From Gloeobacter morelensis MG652769 (lineage in GTDB: Bacteria > Cyanobacteriota > Cyanobacteriia > Gloeobacterales > Gloeobacteraceae): a stretch of DNA of 64,000 bases. Position 1 is the stretch's first letter, and every line of letters begins with the position of its first letter. The notes beneath the pieces were generated by a model. It saw only the letters and a program-made list of their open reading frames with translations. It did no database searches and had not been told where the DNA came from. The stretch lies in assembly GCF_021018745.1 (NCBI RefSeq), contig NZ_CP063845.1, positions 310,001 through 374,000 of the forward strand, in the 5' to 3' direction. Below, in pieces: positions 27,313 through 36,586 of this stretch. The position numbers were made by a program, and so were the translations under genes.

Positions 27313-27378
27313 TCGCACGGGCCGGGGCTTTGCGTGCACCAGGGGGCCCCGGCTCTATTCCCGCTCAGGAGCATGAAG

Positions 27379-28272
27379 ATGAGTATCGACAGCCTCTTTA
27401 GATTGACCGGTCATAGCAGTTGGATCGCCGAACATCCCACTCCGCAGGGAGTCATCGAATTTATCGGTGGCGCCTTGCTTGGCAACGCTCCGATCATCAG
27501 TTACGACTATTTCTTGCGCAGCCTCTACGACGCCGGTTACACCGTGATCGCCATTGGCTTTCGCTTCGGTTTGAACCACCAGAAAGTGGCCGAGCAACTG
27601 CTTGTCGAACAAGACCAGATCTTGAATTCCCTTGCCGAGGTACAGCGGCGGGTGCCAAGGTTCTGGGTGGGGCATAGCCTCGGCTGTAAATATCTGTTGT
27701 TGTTGGAATCGAGCGGCAAAATTATGGATCAGCCGTCGCTGCTGATCGCCCCGGATATTTCGGACACCGCTGAAGCCGTGCCGCTGCCCTGGCTTGCGGA
27801 TTTGCTCGATTCGGTCGGCGCCGGGGTCACGCCCACCCGCGAGCAAACCGCGCTGTTGCTTGAAAACTCCGCCCTGTTCAATCTGACGGCGCTGATATCG
27901 TTTACGGACGATACCATCGCGGGCAACCAGCACACCCCGCCCGAGCGCAGCGACGTTGCGTTGTTCGTTCGGGAACTGGAAGCCCACCGCAGCCGCACCT
28001 TGATCAAAGCCGAACTGCCCGGCGGCCATTTCGAAATCGCCGGCTTGCGCGCCAGTCTCGACAGCGAAGACTACCTGATCGACATCGATCCGCGCGACGG
28101 TTTTCTGGAGAAGCGGGCGGACCGCTCGCTCGAACCGCTGGCCCTTGCCTTTTTGGCCCAACTGCAAAGCAAGCTCGCCCGGCTTGCGCCCGTTGACGGG
28201 CCATTGCCAACCGGACCGCTCGGCACCTCCGGGAGCGCTACTCCCGGTGGCGGTGGCGGCAGCGCACGGTGA
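27379..28272 (+). CDS. DUF1350 family alpha/beta-hydrolase-like protein
   Basis: ATG 27379 lies 7 bases after AGGAG and is preferred over ATG 27373. The 297-residue product starts MSIDSLFRLTG. Its features fit the cyanobacterial and plastid DUF1350 family: VIEFIGGALLGNAPIISYDY near the start, and the nucleophile-elbow-like WVGHSLGCKYLLLL (GHSLG). A late ELPGGHFEI could supply the catalytic His. Activity is unproven for the family. The tail is Gly/Ser-rich. Its 3' end overlaps the convergent rel gene by 35 bases. Confidence 0.8.
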   Translation: MSIDSLFRLTGHSSWIAEHPTPQGVIEFIGGALLGNAPIISYDYFLRSLYDAGYTVIAIGFRFGLNHQKVAEQLLVEQDQILNSLAEVQRRVPRFWVGHSLGCKYLLLLESSGKIMDQPSLLIAPDISDTAEAVPLPWLADLLDSVGAGVTPTREQTALLLENSALFNLTALISFTDDTIAGNQHTPPERSDVALFVRELEAHRSRTLIKAELPGGHFEIAGLRASLDSEDYLIDIDPRDGFLEKRADRSLEPLALAFLAQLQSKLARLAPVDGPLPTGPLGTSGSATPGGGGGSAR

Positions 28273-30490
28273 GCACGTCGGCCATCTTGCCCATCTGGGC
28301 GGCGACTTGATCGAGTTGCTGCTTGCCGGTGATGTCGATTTTGAGATCCACGATCGCCGTCGAATTGGGGTAGGTACTCACCCGGGCGTCGCGCACGTTG
28401 ATCCGTTCGCTGGCGAGGCGATCGAGCAAGTCCTTGAGCATGCCGATGCGGTCGATCACTTCTACCTGGATCTCGACCGGATAGGTGTGGGGGCGGCCCT
28501 GCTGGGTAAAGCCGCGGTTCCAGGAGACCGGAATCAGTTGGTCGGGATCGACTTTGCTCGCGTTCAGACAGCTGTGGTGGTGGATGCTGATGTTGCGGTT
28601 GACGCGGGTGACCACGCCGATAATCGGCTCACCCGGCAGGGGATTGCAACACTTGGCGAGGTGGTAGGGCATCCCCTCGATACCGACAATCGGTTTGTCG
28701 CTCGGGGTGGGAATCCCGACGCCCTTCTGGGTGGGCAGTTCGACCATTTCGACCGGGGCGGAGGTCGGGGCGCTCTCCTGGAGCTTGTTGAGCACGCTGG
28801 CCTGCGTCACCTCGCCATACCCGAGGGCGGCGAGCAAATCTTCGACGGTGGTGAAATTGAGTCTTTGGGCGACTTTGAGCATGCGATCGGATTTGAGCAG
28901 GTTCTCAAGATTGCCCTTGCCCAGTTCGCGGGCGAGCATGTCGCGGCCCTGCTCGATATTCTGCTCGCGGGTGGAGCGCTTGAACCACTGGCGGATGCGG
29001 TTTTTGGCCGAAGAAGTGACGACGAAATTGATCCAGTCGAGGCTCGGGTGGGAATTTTTGGACGTGAGGATCTCGACGATGTCGCCATTTTTGAGTTGCG
29101 AATCGAGCGGCACCATCCGGTCGTTGACTTTAGCACCCACGCAGCGGTTGCCCACCTCGGTGTGGATACGGTAGGCAAAATCGACGGGAGTACCGCCGCG
29201 CGGCAGTTCGACCACGTCGCCTTTGGGGGTAAAAACGTAGACCTCTGAATAGAAAAGATCTTCTTTGATCGTCTCTAGGTATTCGCCCGCGTCTTTGAGA
29301 TCGCTCTGCCAGTCGAGCAGTTGCCTCAGCCAGGTAAATTTTTCTTCCTGGCTCGCCACCGCCACCGAGCCGGCCTCTTTGTATTTCCAGTGGGCGGCGA
29401 TACCGTACTCGGCGATGCGGTGCATGTCCACCGTGCGGATCTGCACTTCGAGGGGCTTGCCCTCGGGGCCGACCACCGCCGTGTGCAGCGACTGGTAGCG
29501 GTTGGGTTTGGGCAGGCCGATGTAATCTTTGAAGCGGCCGGGGATCGGGCGGAACTTATTATGGACGATCGACAGCGCCCGGTAACATTCCTCTTGCTGC
29601 TCGACGATGATCCGCACCGCCGAGACATCGTAAATTTCGTGAAATTCTTTTTGCTGCCGCTGCATCTTCTGGTAAATGCCCCACAGATGCTTCGGCCGGC
29701 CGGTAATCTCGCCATGAATGTGCTGGCGGTCGATCTCCGCACGGATGGTCTGCACGACTTGATCGATAAATTGCTCGCGCTCGGCCCGCTTCTGGGAGAC
29801 GAGCTTCTGCATGTGGCGGTAGGCGTCGGGATCGAGGTACTTGAAGGCGAGATCTTCGAGTTCCCACTTAAAGCGCCAGATACCCAGGCGATTGGCCAGG
29901 GGCGCGAAGATGTCCATCGTCTCCTGGGCGATGCGACGCTGCTTGTGGGCGGGCAGAAAATCGAGCGTCCGCATGTTGTGCAGGCGGTCGGCCAGTTTGA
30001 CGACGATGACGCGGATATCCTGGGCCATCGCGAGAAACATGCGCCGGAAATTCTCGGCCTGGCGCTCTTCTTTGCTGTCGAAGGTAAATTTTGAGAGCTT
30101 GGTTACCCCTTCGACCAGCCGCCGCACCTGTTCGCCGAAAAGCTTTTCGAGGTCTTCGGAGGTGGTGGCGGTATCCTCGATGATGTCGTGCAAAAAGCCC
30201 GCCGCCACCATCGCGCTGTCGGAACCCAATTCGCGCAGCATCCCCGCCACCTGCACCGGGTGGAGAATATAGGGTTCGCCCGAGGCGCGGTTTTGACCGG
30301 TGTGCAGGCGATAGGCAAAGTCGAAGGCGCGGGCGATCAGACCGCGATCGAGGCTCACGGTGCGCGGTGTGGTCAGGCTCATCTCGCTGTTGGCGGTGGT
30401 CCACTCCTGGGTGCCGTGCGGATGATCCAGGCAATCTTTGAGCCAGTCAGGAAGCTGGAGCGTTTCGAACTCGGCTGAGATCAGATGCAT
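28238..30490 (-). CDS. spoT: bifunctional (p)ppGpp synthetase/hydrolase (RelA/SpoT family)
   Basis: From ATG 30490 the product is 750 residues. The HD hydrolase domain has ILHPVQVAGML and AGFLHDIIEDT; ADRLHNMRTL follows. The synthetase domain has RFKDYIGLPKPNRYQSLHTA and the EVQIRT-type motif. A TGS domain (EVYVFTPKGDVVELPRGGTP), a Cys-rich stretch (LAKCCNPLPGEPIIG) and a C-terminal ACT domain follow. Both active sites keep their key residues, so it should make and destroy the starvation alarmone. Its start lies 26 bases after the apt stop, so the two may be co-transcribed. Confidence 0.94.
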   Translation of the reverse strand: MHLISAEFETLQLPDWLKDCLDHPHGTQEWTTANSEMSLTTPRTVSLDRGLIARAFDFAYRLHTGQNRASGEPYILHPVQVAGMLRELGSDSAMVAAGFLHDIIEDTATTSEDLEKLFGEQVRRLVEGVTKLSKFTFDSKEERQAENFRRMFLAMAQDIRVIVVKLADRLHNMRTLDFLPAHKQRRIAQETMDIFAPLANRLGIWRFKWELEDLAFKYLDPDAYRHMQKLVSQKRAEREQFIDQVVQTIRAEIDRQHIHGEITGRPKHLWGIYQKMQRQQKEFHEIYDVSAVRIIVEQQEECYRALSIVHNKFRPIPGRFKDYIGLPKPNRYQSLHTAVVGPEGKPLEVQIRTVDMHRIAEYGIAAHWKYKEAGSVAVASQEEKFTWLRQLLDWQSDLKDAGEYLETIKEDLFYSEVYVFTPKGDVVELPRGGTPVDFAYRIHTEVGNRCVGAKVNDRMVPLDSQLKNGDIVEILTSKNSHPSLDWINFVVTSSAKNRIRQWFKRSTREQNIEQGRDMLARELGKGNLENLLKSDRMLKVAQRLNFTTVEDLLAALGYGEVTQASVLNKLQESAPTSAPVEMVELPTQKGVGIPTPSDKPIVGIEGMPYHLAKCCNPLPGEPIIGVVTRVNRNISIHHHSCLNASKVDPDQLIPVSWNRGFTQQGRPHTYPVEIQVEVIDRIGMLKDLLDRLASERINVRDARVSTYPNSTAIVDLKIDITGKQQLDQVAAQMGKMADVLTVRCRHRHRE

Positions 30491-30515
30491 ACCGCCCACC
30501 ACCCCTTTTCTCACG

Positions 30516-31031
30516 TTAATAAGAGACCAAAGCAACCGCCGAAGGACCCTCCGGCAGTTTCGCGCGCCCGTTGAGAAAGGTTAACTCTATAATAAATCCG
30601 AATCCCACAACTGTACCCCCGGCCCGCTCGACCAGTTGGGCGGCGGCGGCGGCGGTCCCGCCGGTGGCCAATAAATCGTCGACCACCAGCACCCGGCCGG
30701 GGACCACAAAGGCGTCCTGGTGAATTTCGAGGGCGTTCTTGCCGTACTCGAGGGTGTACTCCTCTTTAAATACTGCCGCCGGCAGCTTGCCGGGTTTGCG
30801 CACCGGTACGAAGCCGCAGCCCAGTTTGAGCGCCAGAGGCGTGCCGAACATGAACCCCCGCGATTCGATGCCCACGACATAATCGGCACCGAGGGAGCCG
30901 GTCTGTTCCGCCAGACTGTCGATGGTGTAGCGCAGGGCCTGGGGTTGATGGAGCAGCGTGGTGATGTCGCGAAAGAGAATGCCGGGTTCAGGAAAATCGG
31001 GGACGGTGCGGATGTAGTCTTTGAGATCCAT
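30516..31031 (-). CDS. apt: adenine phosphoribosyltransferase
   Basis: A 171-residue enzyme that salvages adenine to AMP using PRPP. The start [20 protein letters not shown] is highly typical, and the PRPP-binding loop [13 protein letters not shown] is intact (about 122-134). FRDITTLL and [10 protein letters not shown] are further family blocks. Length is normal. It lies immediately upstream of the (p)ppGpp gene on the same strand, a pairing also common in other bacteria and linked to purine-nucleotide balance. Confidence 0.95.
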   Translation of the reverse strand: MDLKDYIRTVPDFPEPGILFRDITTLLHQPQALRYTIDSLAEQTGSLGADYVVGIESRGFMFGTPLALKLGCGFVPVRKPGKLPAAVFKEEYTLEYGKNALEIHQDAFVVPGRVLVVDDLLATGGTAAAAAQLVERAGGTVVGFGFIIELTFLNGRAKLPEGPSAVALVSY

Positions 31032-31143
31032 CAGTCAGTAGACACGCCTCGGTTGTGGCCAATGGTAGCACCTGCGACACCTTTGGCCTGCCGGTCGGGT
31101 GAGCAGTTTTGCGATCGATCCGCCGCAGGCTGGCGCAAAAACA

Positions 31144-31176
31144 GAAAAAACGGCACCGGGGTGAATCCCGGCGCCG
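31144..31176 (-). terminator. intrinsic terminator after the acidic orphan gene
   Basis: On the minus strand a 10-base stem (one G-U pair) with a 6-base loop spans 31151-31176. It is followed by a run of T (AAAAAA on the plus strand at 31145-31150). It lies 59 bases past the stop at 31235. Confidence 0.8.
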
Positions 31177-31234
31177 TCGTAACCGACCAACAAGCAGAAA
31201 TTCAAACAGGTGTTCTCGCCAGGAAGATCGAAGC

Positions 31235-31936
31235 TTAGTACTCGTCCTCTGACACCAGGCCATTGTCGTACTCTTCGACAAAATCGCCCGAACCCCAGTC
31301 GGCGCCAGTCTCGTCCGATGCGTAGGCACCGTCGTCTGTAGTGCCAGGCAGGGAGCCCCCCCCATCGACTTCGCCCTTCCAGATGCCGCTATCGCCGCTA
31401 TCGTCCGGCAAGAAGCCCGCACTGCCGCTGTCGTCTTGCTCGAAAGGATCTTCACGACCGCGCAATTCGTTTGCGACCATGCCCAGGCCGATGGGACCCG
31501 GGTTGAGGATGCCCAGCGGGGTGGTCGCAGCACCGAAGCCGATCAGTAAATCGGCCGGGTTGTTTTCGCCAATCCCGAACTCTTCGTTGATGGCCTGGCC
31601 GAACCCATCGAAGTGACCGTCGCCCTTGTAATCCTCGTCCTCGCACTTTTCGGCGTCGAAGGAGCCTTCTTCGCTAAACAAACCCTGCTGGCGGGTGCCC
31701 AGGATGTCGGTGGTCATATCCCCCAGTTCCTCGGCGACCGGCTCCAGGGCTCCCTTGGCAAACTCACCGACCACAGGAATCTTGCCGACCAGATCCGGAA
31801 CGAAGTTGTCGATCAAGCTGCCGTCGTGGTCCGAATCGATTTCGTCTTCGATGGCTCTTGCCGAGTGGGTGACGCTGTCGAGCGCTTTGTTGCCCAACCG
31901 CTCGGCAGAGTCCAGAGCGTTATCCAGCCATTCCAT
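31235..31936 (-). CDS. acidic protein of unknown function with amphipathic N-terminus
   Basis: A 233-residue, strongly acidic protein with a good Shine-Dalgarno (AAAAGGAG). Residues 1-30 form an amphipathic helix (DNALDSAERLGNKALDSVTH). The middle has two hydrophobic stretches (FVPDLVGKIPVVGEFAKGAL and LLIGFGAATTPLGILNPGPI) that are Gly/Pro-rich rather than clear membrane helices. The tail is Asp/Ser/Gly repeats (DDSGSAGFLPDDSGDSG). It has no signal peptide. It is followed by its own terminator and preceded by the repeat protein at 32130. I do not recognise the family. Confidence 0.7.
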   Translation of the reverse strand: MEWLDNALDSAERLGNKALDSVTHSARAIEDEIDSDHDGSLIDNFVPDLVGKIPVVGEFAKGALEPVAEELGDMTTDILGTRQQGLFSEEGSFDAEKCEDEDYKGDGHFDGFGQAINEEFGIGENNPADLLIGFGAATTPLGILNPGPIGLGMVANELRGREDPFEQDDSGSAGFLPDDSGDSGIWKGEVDGGGSLPGTTDDGAYASDETGADWGSGDFVEEYDNGLVSEDEY

Positions 31937-32070
31937 CGTTTTCTCCTTTTGATTGCAATCAGCGACTGAACCGAACTGTCATCTGAAGAAAAGTACGAAC
32001 CGCCGATGGCGACAGACCCACCTGCCCACCAGCGTTGCGTCGAAGCGCAACCTTCAGCGGTCCCGCCAAC

Positions 32071-32101
32071 ACAAAAGCGGGGAGGAAAGCTTCCTCCCCG
32101 C
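32071..32101 (-). terminator. intrinsic terminator after the 11-residue-repeat gene
   Basis: GCGGGGAGGAA and TTCCTCCCCGC form a perfect 11-base stem around a 3-base loop (32077-32101). On the minus strand TTTTGTG follows. It separates this gene from the acidic gene downstream. Confidence 0.8.
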
Positions 32102-32129
32102 AGGCTCTGCGACCCGTTCGGTTGTTCCG

Positions 32130-32705
32130 TTACTCCTCGCCACCAAAAAAATCACCCACCGAGTCCCAGGCGTCGGAGGCATAGTCCGAGGCGGTGTTGT
32201 AGGCATCGTCCGCCAGATTTCCGGCGGTATCCCACGCTTCGCCCGCGCTCTCGCCGACCGTGTCCCAGGCTTGATCGGCCGTCTCGGAAACAGAACCCCA
32301 GGCATCTTCGGCGGTCTGCGAAAGGCCGTCCCAGGCGTCGGCAGTAAAATCGGCGGCAGTATTCCAGGCGCCGGAAGCCATGTGGCCCAACCCGTCGAGG
32401 TATTCACCCCCGTCAAAAGATTGGGCAGCCAGGTAGGACTCCTCTTCGCCCACGATACCCATCAGGCCGTCGGCCATCCCGTCGCTGATCGCCCCGTCGG
32501 TAGCCTGATCGAGGCCGGTGCCGATGAGCCCGCCCATCGCCAGAGAACCCAAAAGCAATCCTCCAGTCACCCCGGCAGCGGCAATCCCGCCTTCGGCGAT
32601 GATGCCGCCGATAGCAGGACCGGCGGCAGCGCCCACACCAGCGGTCAGCCCCCCCGTACCGGTGCCGAGGGTTTTGAGAGAATTTTCAAGGTTATCGCTT
32701 GCCAT
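32130..32705 (-). CDS. glycine-zipper plus 11-residue-repeat (hendecad) acidic protein
   Basis: ATG 32705 is chosen because CAGGAG lies 7 bases upstream. The 191-residue product has two parts. Residues 14-66 are almost only Gly, Ala, Ile, Leu, Val and Thr in a glycine-zipper pattern (GGLTAGVGAAAGPAIGGIIA) that could insert in or associate with membranes. From residue 111 an exact 11-residue repeat places an aromatic at 114, 125, 136, 147, 158, 169 and 180 (six Trp, one Tyr), consensus A-x-x-A-W-D-T/S-V-x-E-x. This resembles LEA-type or hendecad coiled-coil protein. Function unknown. Confidence 0.75.
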   Translation of the reverse strand: MASDNLENSLKTLGTGTGGLTAGVGAAAGPAIGGIIAEGGIAAAGVTGGLLLGSLAMGGLIGTGLDQATDGAISDGMADGLMGIVGEEESYLAAQSFDGGEYLDGLGHMASGAWNTAADFTADAWDGLSQTAEDAWGSVSETADQAWDTVGESAGEAWDTAGNLADDAYNTASDYASDAWDSVGDFFGGEE

Positions 32706-33099
32706 CGTTATCTCCTGTGTCAAATCTGTGCCAGAAACGCAACCAGTCCCGTAAGCTGGCTGCACCGACTTCTGCTTAAACTACGAATCATCCCGACCGG
32801 CAGATTGGCAGGCTGGGAAATGCTCTTGGATCGACGGCGATCCGATGTGCCGCCTGCAGCGTACTTACTGAAGGGAAACCCTGTGAAGCGTCGCGCTCAA
32901 GCATCCAGCGACCCGGCAAACTTGCATTTGCCGACTGGAAGGAGGAGCATAGATCGCACACGTTCGAAATGCTGTCGCGGCACTTTTTTCGACGAAGTCT
33001 TCACAATAATCGAGCGTTTGCGAGCGTGCCGGAACACTCGCATCGGAGTGGCTGCCGTCGGCCGTTGTTTAGACTGCATCGTTGCGTTGGAGACCAACT
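32706..33099. other. intergenic region, no gene seen
   Basis: This region separates the divergent minus-strand orphan genes from the plus-strand mono-oxygenase-like gene, so promoters for both sides must lie here. I could not place them with confidence. Confidence 0.45.
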
Positions 33100-33414
33100 G
33101 TGATCACGGCTATCGTGCAATTTTCCTTACCCGGATCGCTAAGTCGCGAGCAGACAAAGGAGCTTTTCGCCCAGGTGGCGGGGCAATTTCGCGATATACC
33201 AGGGCTGGTGCGCAAGTACTTTTTGCTCTCCGAAGACGGCACCACCGGCGGCGGGGTCTACCTGTGGGAGTCGCGCCAGGCGGCCGAGCGCTTCTACGCC
33301 GCCGGGCTGCTGCGCCAGATCGCCGAGCAGTACGGCTCAGAGCCGTCGGTGTTCTACTTCGAAAGCCCGGTCATTGTCGAGAACGCCGTCCGTGAGCCGA
33401 TGGGCGCCGGTTGA
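33100..33414 (+). CDS. YdhR-like mono-oxygenase family protein (ferredoxin-like fold)
   Basis: A GTG at 33100 after TTGGAG is the most sensible start and gives about 104 residues. An ATG at 33082 is the alternative. The pattern AIVQFSLPGSLSREQTKELF, then GLVRKYFLLSEDGTTGGGVY and LWESRQAAERFY, is that of YdhR-type proteins, small dimeric alpha/beta barrels related to ABM mono-oxygenases. Substrate unknown. It precedes the nitroreductase-like gene by 48 bases on the same strand and is probably in the same transcript. Confidence 0.72.
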   Translation: MITAIVQFSLPGSLSREQTKELFAQVAGQFRDIPGLVRKYFLLSEDGTTGGGVYLWESRQAAERFYAAGLLRQIAEQYGSEPSVFYFESPVIVENAVREPMGAG

Positions 33415-33462
33415 GCCCCGGCGTCTGCAGATCAGATTCTTGCCTTTGCCCAGGAGGAACCC

Positions 33463-34779
33463 ATGCTTGCATCCCCCCCGCACCGCGAAACGGCCGCGTA
33501 TCCGCCCGGCCTCAAGACGGCCCTCGAATTTCCGCTGGTGGAAGCGCTATTTGGCCGCCGCGCCCGGCGCTTCTCCCTCGGTACCACACTGCCGGACGGA
33601 CCGCTCGCTTTTGCTTCGCGCCACGACCCGCTGCCTTTGTCCGCACTGGAGCAGATGATGGTGCTCACAGCGGCCGCCGGCATCACCGGCTGGCACCACA
33701 TGATCTACCGCCACGCCCGCTACGCGCCGCATCTGTCGAACTACTCGGCGGCGGCCGGGGGGCGCACTTTCCCCTCTGCTGCAGGTTTTCACACCAGCGA
33801 AGTGTTCTTCACCAACGACGACGGGCTGTATTTGTTCCAGACCCGCGACGCGGCGGCGCTCACCGAGCACAGCAGCGATATCACTGAAGTGGATCTAGAC
33901 ACGATTCTGGAGATTCACAGAAGTCGCATCCGCAAGGTCGCAGACGGCCGCCTGCACCTGCCGGCCGCCGAGCCCTACATGGAAGGGCACAACACCTGGT
34001 GCGTCAACCGCCCGGGCAGCCTGCTGCTCGTTCCGGTGGGCGATATTGCCCAGCACCTGATTGCCATCCTCTGCTTTCTGGTGCAAAACGGCTATGGCAT
34101 CTACGACGACGTCAATCGTGAACAGATCCCGGGCCTGGAGCGCTTCAAGCATCTGGTGGATCTGGACAACCTTTTTCCGCTGACCTACATGGAGCAGTAC
34201 TCGCTCACCGAGTGCACCGCCGAACTGTCGACCAGTTGCTACGCGGGGATGCTGATGCTGCAGGCGATGGGCCTGGGAGGCTGGATGTTCGACGGCATCG
34301 ACCGCATGACGATGCTCGGAGCGAGCGGCAATCCGGAGGTACCCGGTCTGGGGTTGCGCTACGACAGCGACCCGCGCTGGTCGATGCCCAACCCGACGGG
34401 CCGGGAGGGCGTCTTCGAAGCTTTTTGCCCACCCCACTACCCGGACATGTCCGCCGCCGTCGAAGCCTTCACCCGGCGCAAGTTCGGTCCGGGCGGTCCT
34501 TTCTGCGCCGCCACCCCCGGTCCCTGGAAAGAGTCGTCCCGCATCCGCACCAGTGCCGAAGTGCACAGCGCCGAGTTCAAAGCCTGTGTCGCCCTGATGG
34601 CGCAGTACATCTTCGATCGCTTCGGAAAATTCCCCGGCACGGTGCCCTCGGTGTTCGTCCTCACCTACTTGCAGGCCCACCATCTGGATTTGGAATTTTA
34701 CGACACCCACTTCCAGTCGGGGGCATACCTCGAAACCCACGCCCGGCACATGGAACTGTGGCACCCGCAGCATTCCTGA
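33463..34779 (+). CDS. nitroreductase-like flavoprotein family (divergent), unknown substrate
   Basis: A 438-residue protein after a strong AGGAGGAACCC. The first 130 residues recall nitroreductase/SagB-type FMN proteins: EALFGRRARRFSLG, DPLPLSALEQMMVLTAAAGI, then TFPSAAGFHTSEVFF. The rest is unusual and includes GHNTWCVNRPGSLLLVPVGD and MLQAMGLGGWMFDGIDRMTM, the latter matching the second conserved nitroreductase helix region (EAGHAAQNLLL-type position). This assignment is from pattern only. It lies between the mono-oxygenase-like and TPR genes (36-base gap to the latter), suggesting a three-gene operon. Confidence 0.5.
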   Translation: MLASPPHRETAAYPPGLKTALEFPLVEALFGRRARRFSLGTTLPDGPLAFASRHDPLPLSALEQMMVLTAAAGITGWHHMIYRHARYAPHLSNYSAAAGGRTFPSAAGFHTSEVFFTNDDGLYLFQTRDAAALTEHSSDITEVDLDTILEIHRSRIRKVADGRLHLPAAEPYMEGHNTWCVNRPGSLLLVPVGDIAQHLIAILCFLVQNGYGIYDDVNREQIPGLERFKHLVDLDNLFPLTYMEQYSLTECTAELSTSCYAGMLMLQAMGLGGWMFDGIDRMTMLGASGNPEVPGLGLRYDSDPRWSMPNPTGREGVFEAFCPPHYPDMSAAVEAFTRRKFGPGGPFCAATPGPWKESSRIRTSAEVHSAEFKACVALMAQYIFDRFGKFPGTVPSVFVLTYLQAHHLDLEFYDTHFQSGAYLETHARHMELWHPQHS

Positions 34780-34815
34780 CGACGGGAGCGACCCTTTCCC
34801 CTGGAGATTACCCAG

Positions 34816-36510
34816 ATGCCATCCCATTCATCCACACTGCTGGCGCTCTTGGCCGCCCTCGGTCTTTCTGCAGCCCTCCCGGCCCTGATAAATCCGACTG
34901 GAGCCCAACCGCCGGATCACCACGCCGCCACCTACACGGCCACCAAAGGCAAAGCGCCGCTTTTCGACAACCTGGGCAGCTACCGCCATCCCATCTCCAC
35001 CCGCAATCCTGTAGCCCAGCGCTACTTCGACCAGGGACTCATCCTCGCCTACGGCTTCAACCACGCCGAAGCCGCCCGCTCCTTTGAGCAAGCGACCAAA
35101 ATCGACCCGAACTGTGCAATGTGCTATGGGGGCTGGGCCTACGTGCTCGGTCCCAACATCAACGCCCCGATGACCCCCGAGGCCGTCCCCCAGGCCTGGC
35201 GGGCAGTCCGCAAAGCCGTTGCCCTCAGCAAGGGCGCCACTGCCGGGGAGCGCGCCTACATCCAGGCCCTGGCAAAGCGCTACACCCCGAAGCCCAGCCA
35301 GGACAGAAAGCCGTTGGATCTGGCCTACGCCCGGGCGATGGGTGAAGTGGCCCGGCGCTATCCCACCGATCTGGACGCCGCCACCCTGTACGCGGAAGCG
35401 CTGATGGATACTTCCCCGTGGGATTACTGGCAAGCGGACGGCCAACCGAAGCCGCAGGCCAGACAGATCATCGCCACCCTCGAATCGGTCCTGGAGCGCA
35501 AATCAGACCATCCCGGCGCCAACCACCTCTATATTCACGCCGTCGAGAAGCAGCGCCCAGAACTCGGGGTGGCGGCGGCGGACCGGTTGATGACCCTGGT
35601 GCCGGGTGCCGGCCATCTGGTGCATATGGCTTCGCACATCTATATCCGGGTCGGCCGCTACCCCGATGCGGTGCTCTCCAACCAGCGCGCCATTCAGGCG
35701 GACGACGCCTACGTCGCCTCCTGCCACGCCCAGGGCATCTATCCGCTTTTGTACAGGCCCCACAACCACCACTTTCTGTGGTTTGCCGCCTCGATGAGCG
35801 GTCAGAGCACCGTGGCGATGGAGGCGGCCCGCTTCACCGCCCAGGTCGATCCCAAACTGCTGCGCGCCCCGGATCTGGCGGGCGGCCTGCAGCACTTCTC
35901 GACCATCCCGACCTACACCGCTGTGCGCTTCGGCAAGTGGGACGAGATTCTCGCCACCCCCGCCCCCGAGGCCGATTTGAAGTACCCGAGCGGCGTCTGG
36001 CATTATGCCCAGGGCCGGGCGCTTTTGGCCAAAGGTCAACCCGATCGGGCTAATCAGCATCTGGAGCAGCTGCACAAGCTCGCCGAAGACCCCGAACTGG
36101 AGAAGCTCAAAATCTGGAGTTTCAGCCCCACTGGCAGCTTGTTGAAGATCGCTTCCGAGGTGCTTGCAGGCGAACTGGCGGCGGGCAAGGGCAATTACGA
36201 CGAAGGCGTTTCCCACCTGCAGAAGGCTGTCCAGATGGAGGACGCCCTGGTCTACACCGAACCGGCCGAATGGTACCAGCCCACCCGCCAGGCCCTGGCC
36301 TCGATTTTGCTGAGGGCCGGTCGCAGCGGCGAAGCCGAGCAAGCCTACCGCGCGGATCTCAAGCTGTACCCTGAAAATGGCTGGTCGCTGATGGGCCTCT
36401 CCCAGAGCCTGCAGGCCCAGGGCAAGGCTGCTGAATCCCAATCGGTGCAGCAGCAGTTCGCCAAAGCGTGGAAAACCGCCGATGTGACCCTGAGCACCTC
36501 CCAGTTTTGA
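34816..36510 (+). CDS. secreted tetratricopeptide-repeat protein
   Basis: A 564-residue protein with a signal-like N-terminus (TLLALLAALGLSAALPALI). TPR units are clear at VAQRYFDQGLILAYGFNHAE and AARSFEQATKIDPNCAMCYG, and again near the C-terminus (EAEQAYRADLKLYPENGWSL). Between them are conserved-looking His clusters (HPGANHLYIHAVE, HMASHIYIRVG, RPHNHHFLWFA) and CxxC (CAMC), which may bind a metal. Proteins of this layout recur widely in bacteria without an assigned role. It closes the 33.1-36.5 kb group. Confidence 0.8.
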   Translation: MPSHSSTLLALLAALGLSAALPALINPTGAQPPDHHAATYTATKGKAPLFDNLGSYRHPISTRNPVAQRYFDQGLILAYGFNHAEAARSFEQATKIDPNCAMCYGGWAYVLGPNINAPMTPEAVPQAWRAVRKAVALSKGATAGERAYIQALAKRYTPKPSQDRKPLDLAYARAMGEVARRYPTDLDAATLYAEALMDTSPWDYWQADGQPKPQARQIIATLESVLERKSDHPGANHLYIHAVEKQRPELGVAAADRLMTLVPGAGHLVHMASHIYIRVGRYPDAVLSNQRAIQADDAYVASCHAQGIYPLLYRPHNHHFLWFAASMSGQSTVAMEAARFTAQVDPKLLRAPDLAGGLQHFSTIPTYTAVRFGKWDEILATPAPEADLKYPSGVWHYAQGRALLAKGQPDRANQHLEQLHKLAEDPELEKLKIWSFSPTGSLLKIASEVLAGELAAGKGNYDEGVSHLQKAVQMEDALVYTEPAEWYQPTRQALASILLRAGRSGEAEQAYRADLKLYPENGWSLMGLSQSLQAQGKAAESQSVQQQFAKAWKTADVTLSTSQF

Positions 36511-36586
36511 GCAGCGGTTCGTGGATCCGGGGGCAGGGTCATGGATTAAACCATCAGGCCAGATGTCCGGAGCAATGGACTGATAC

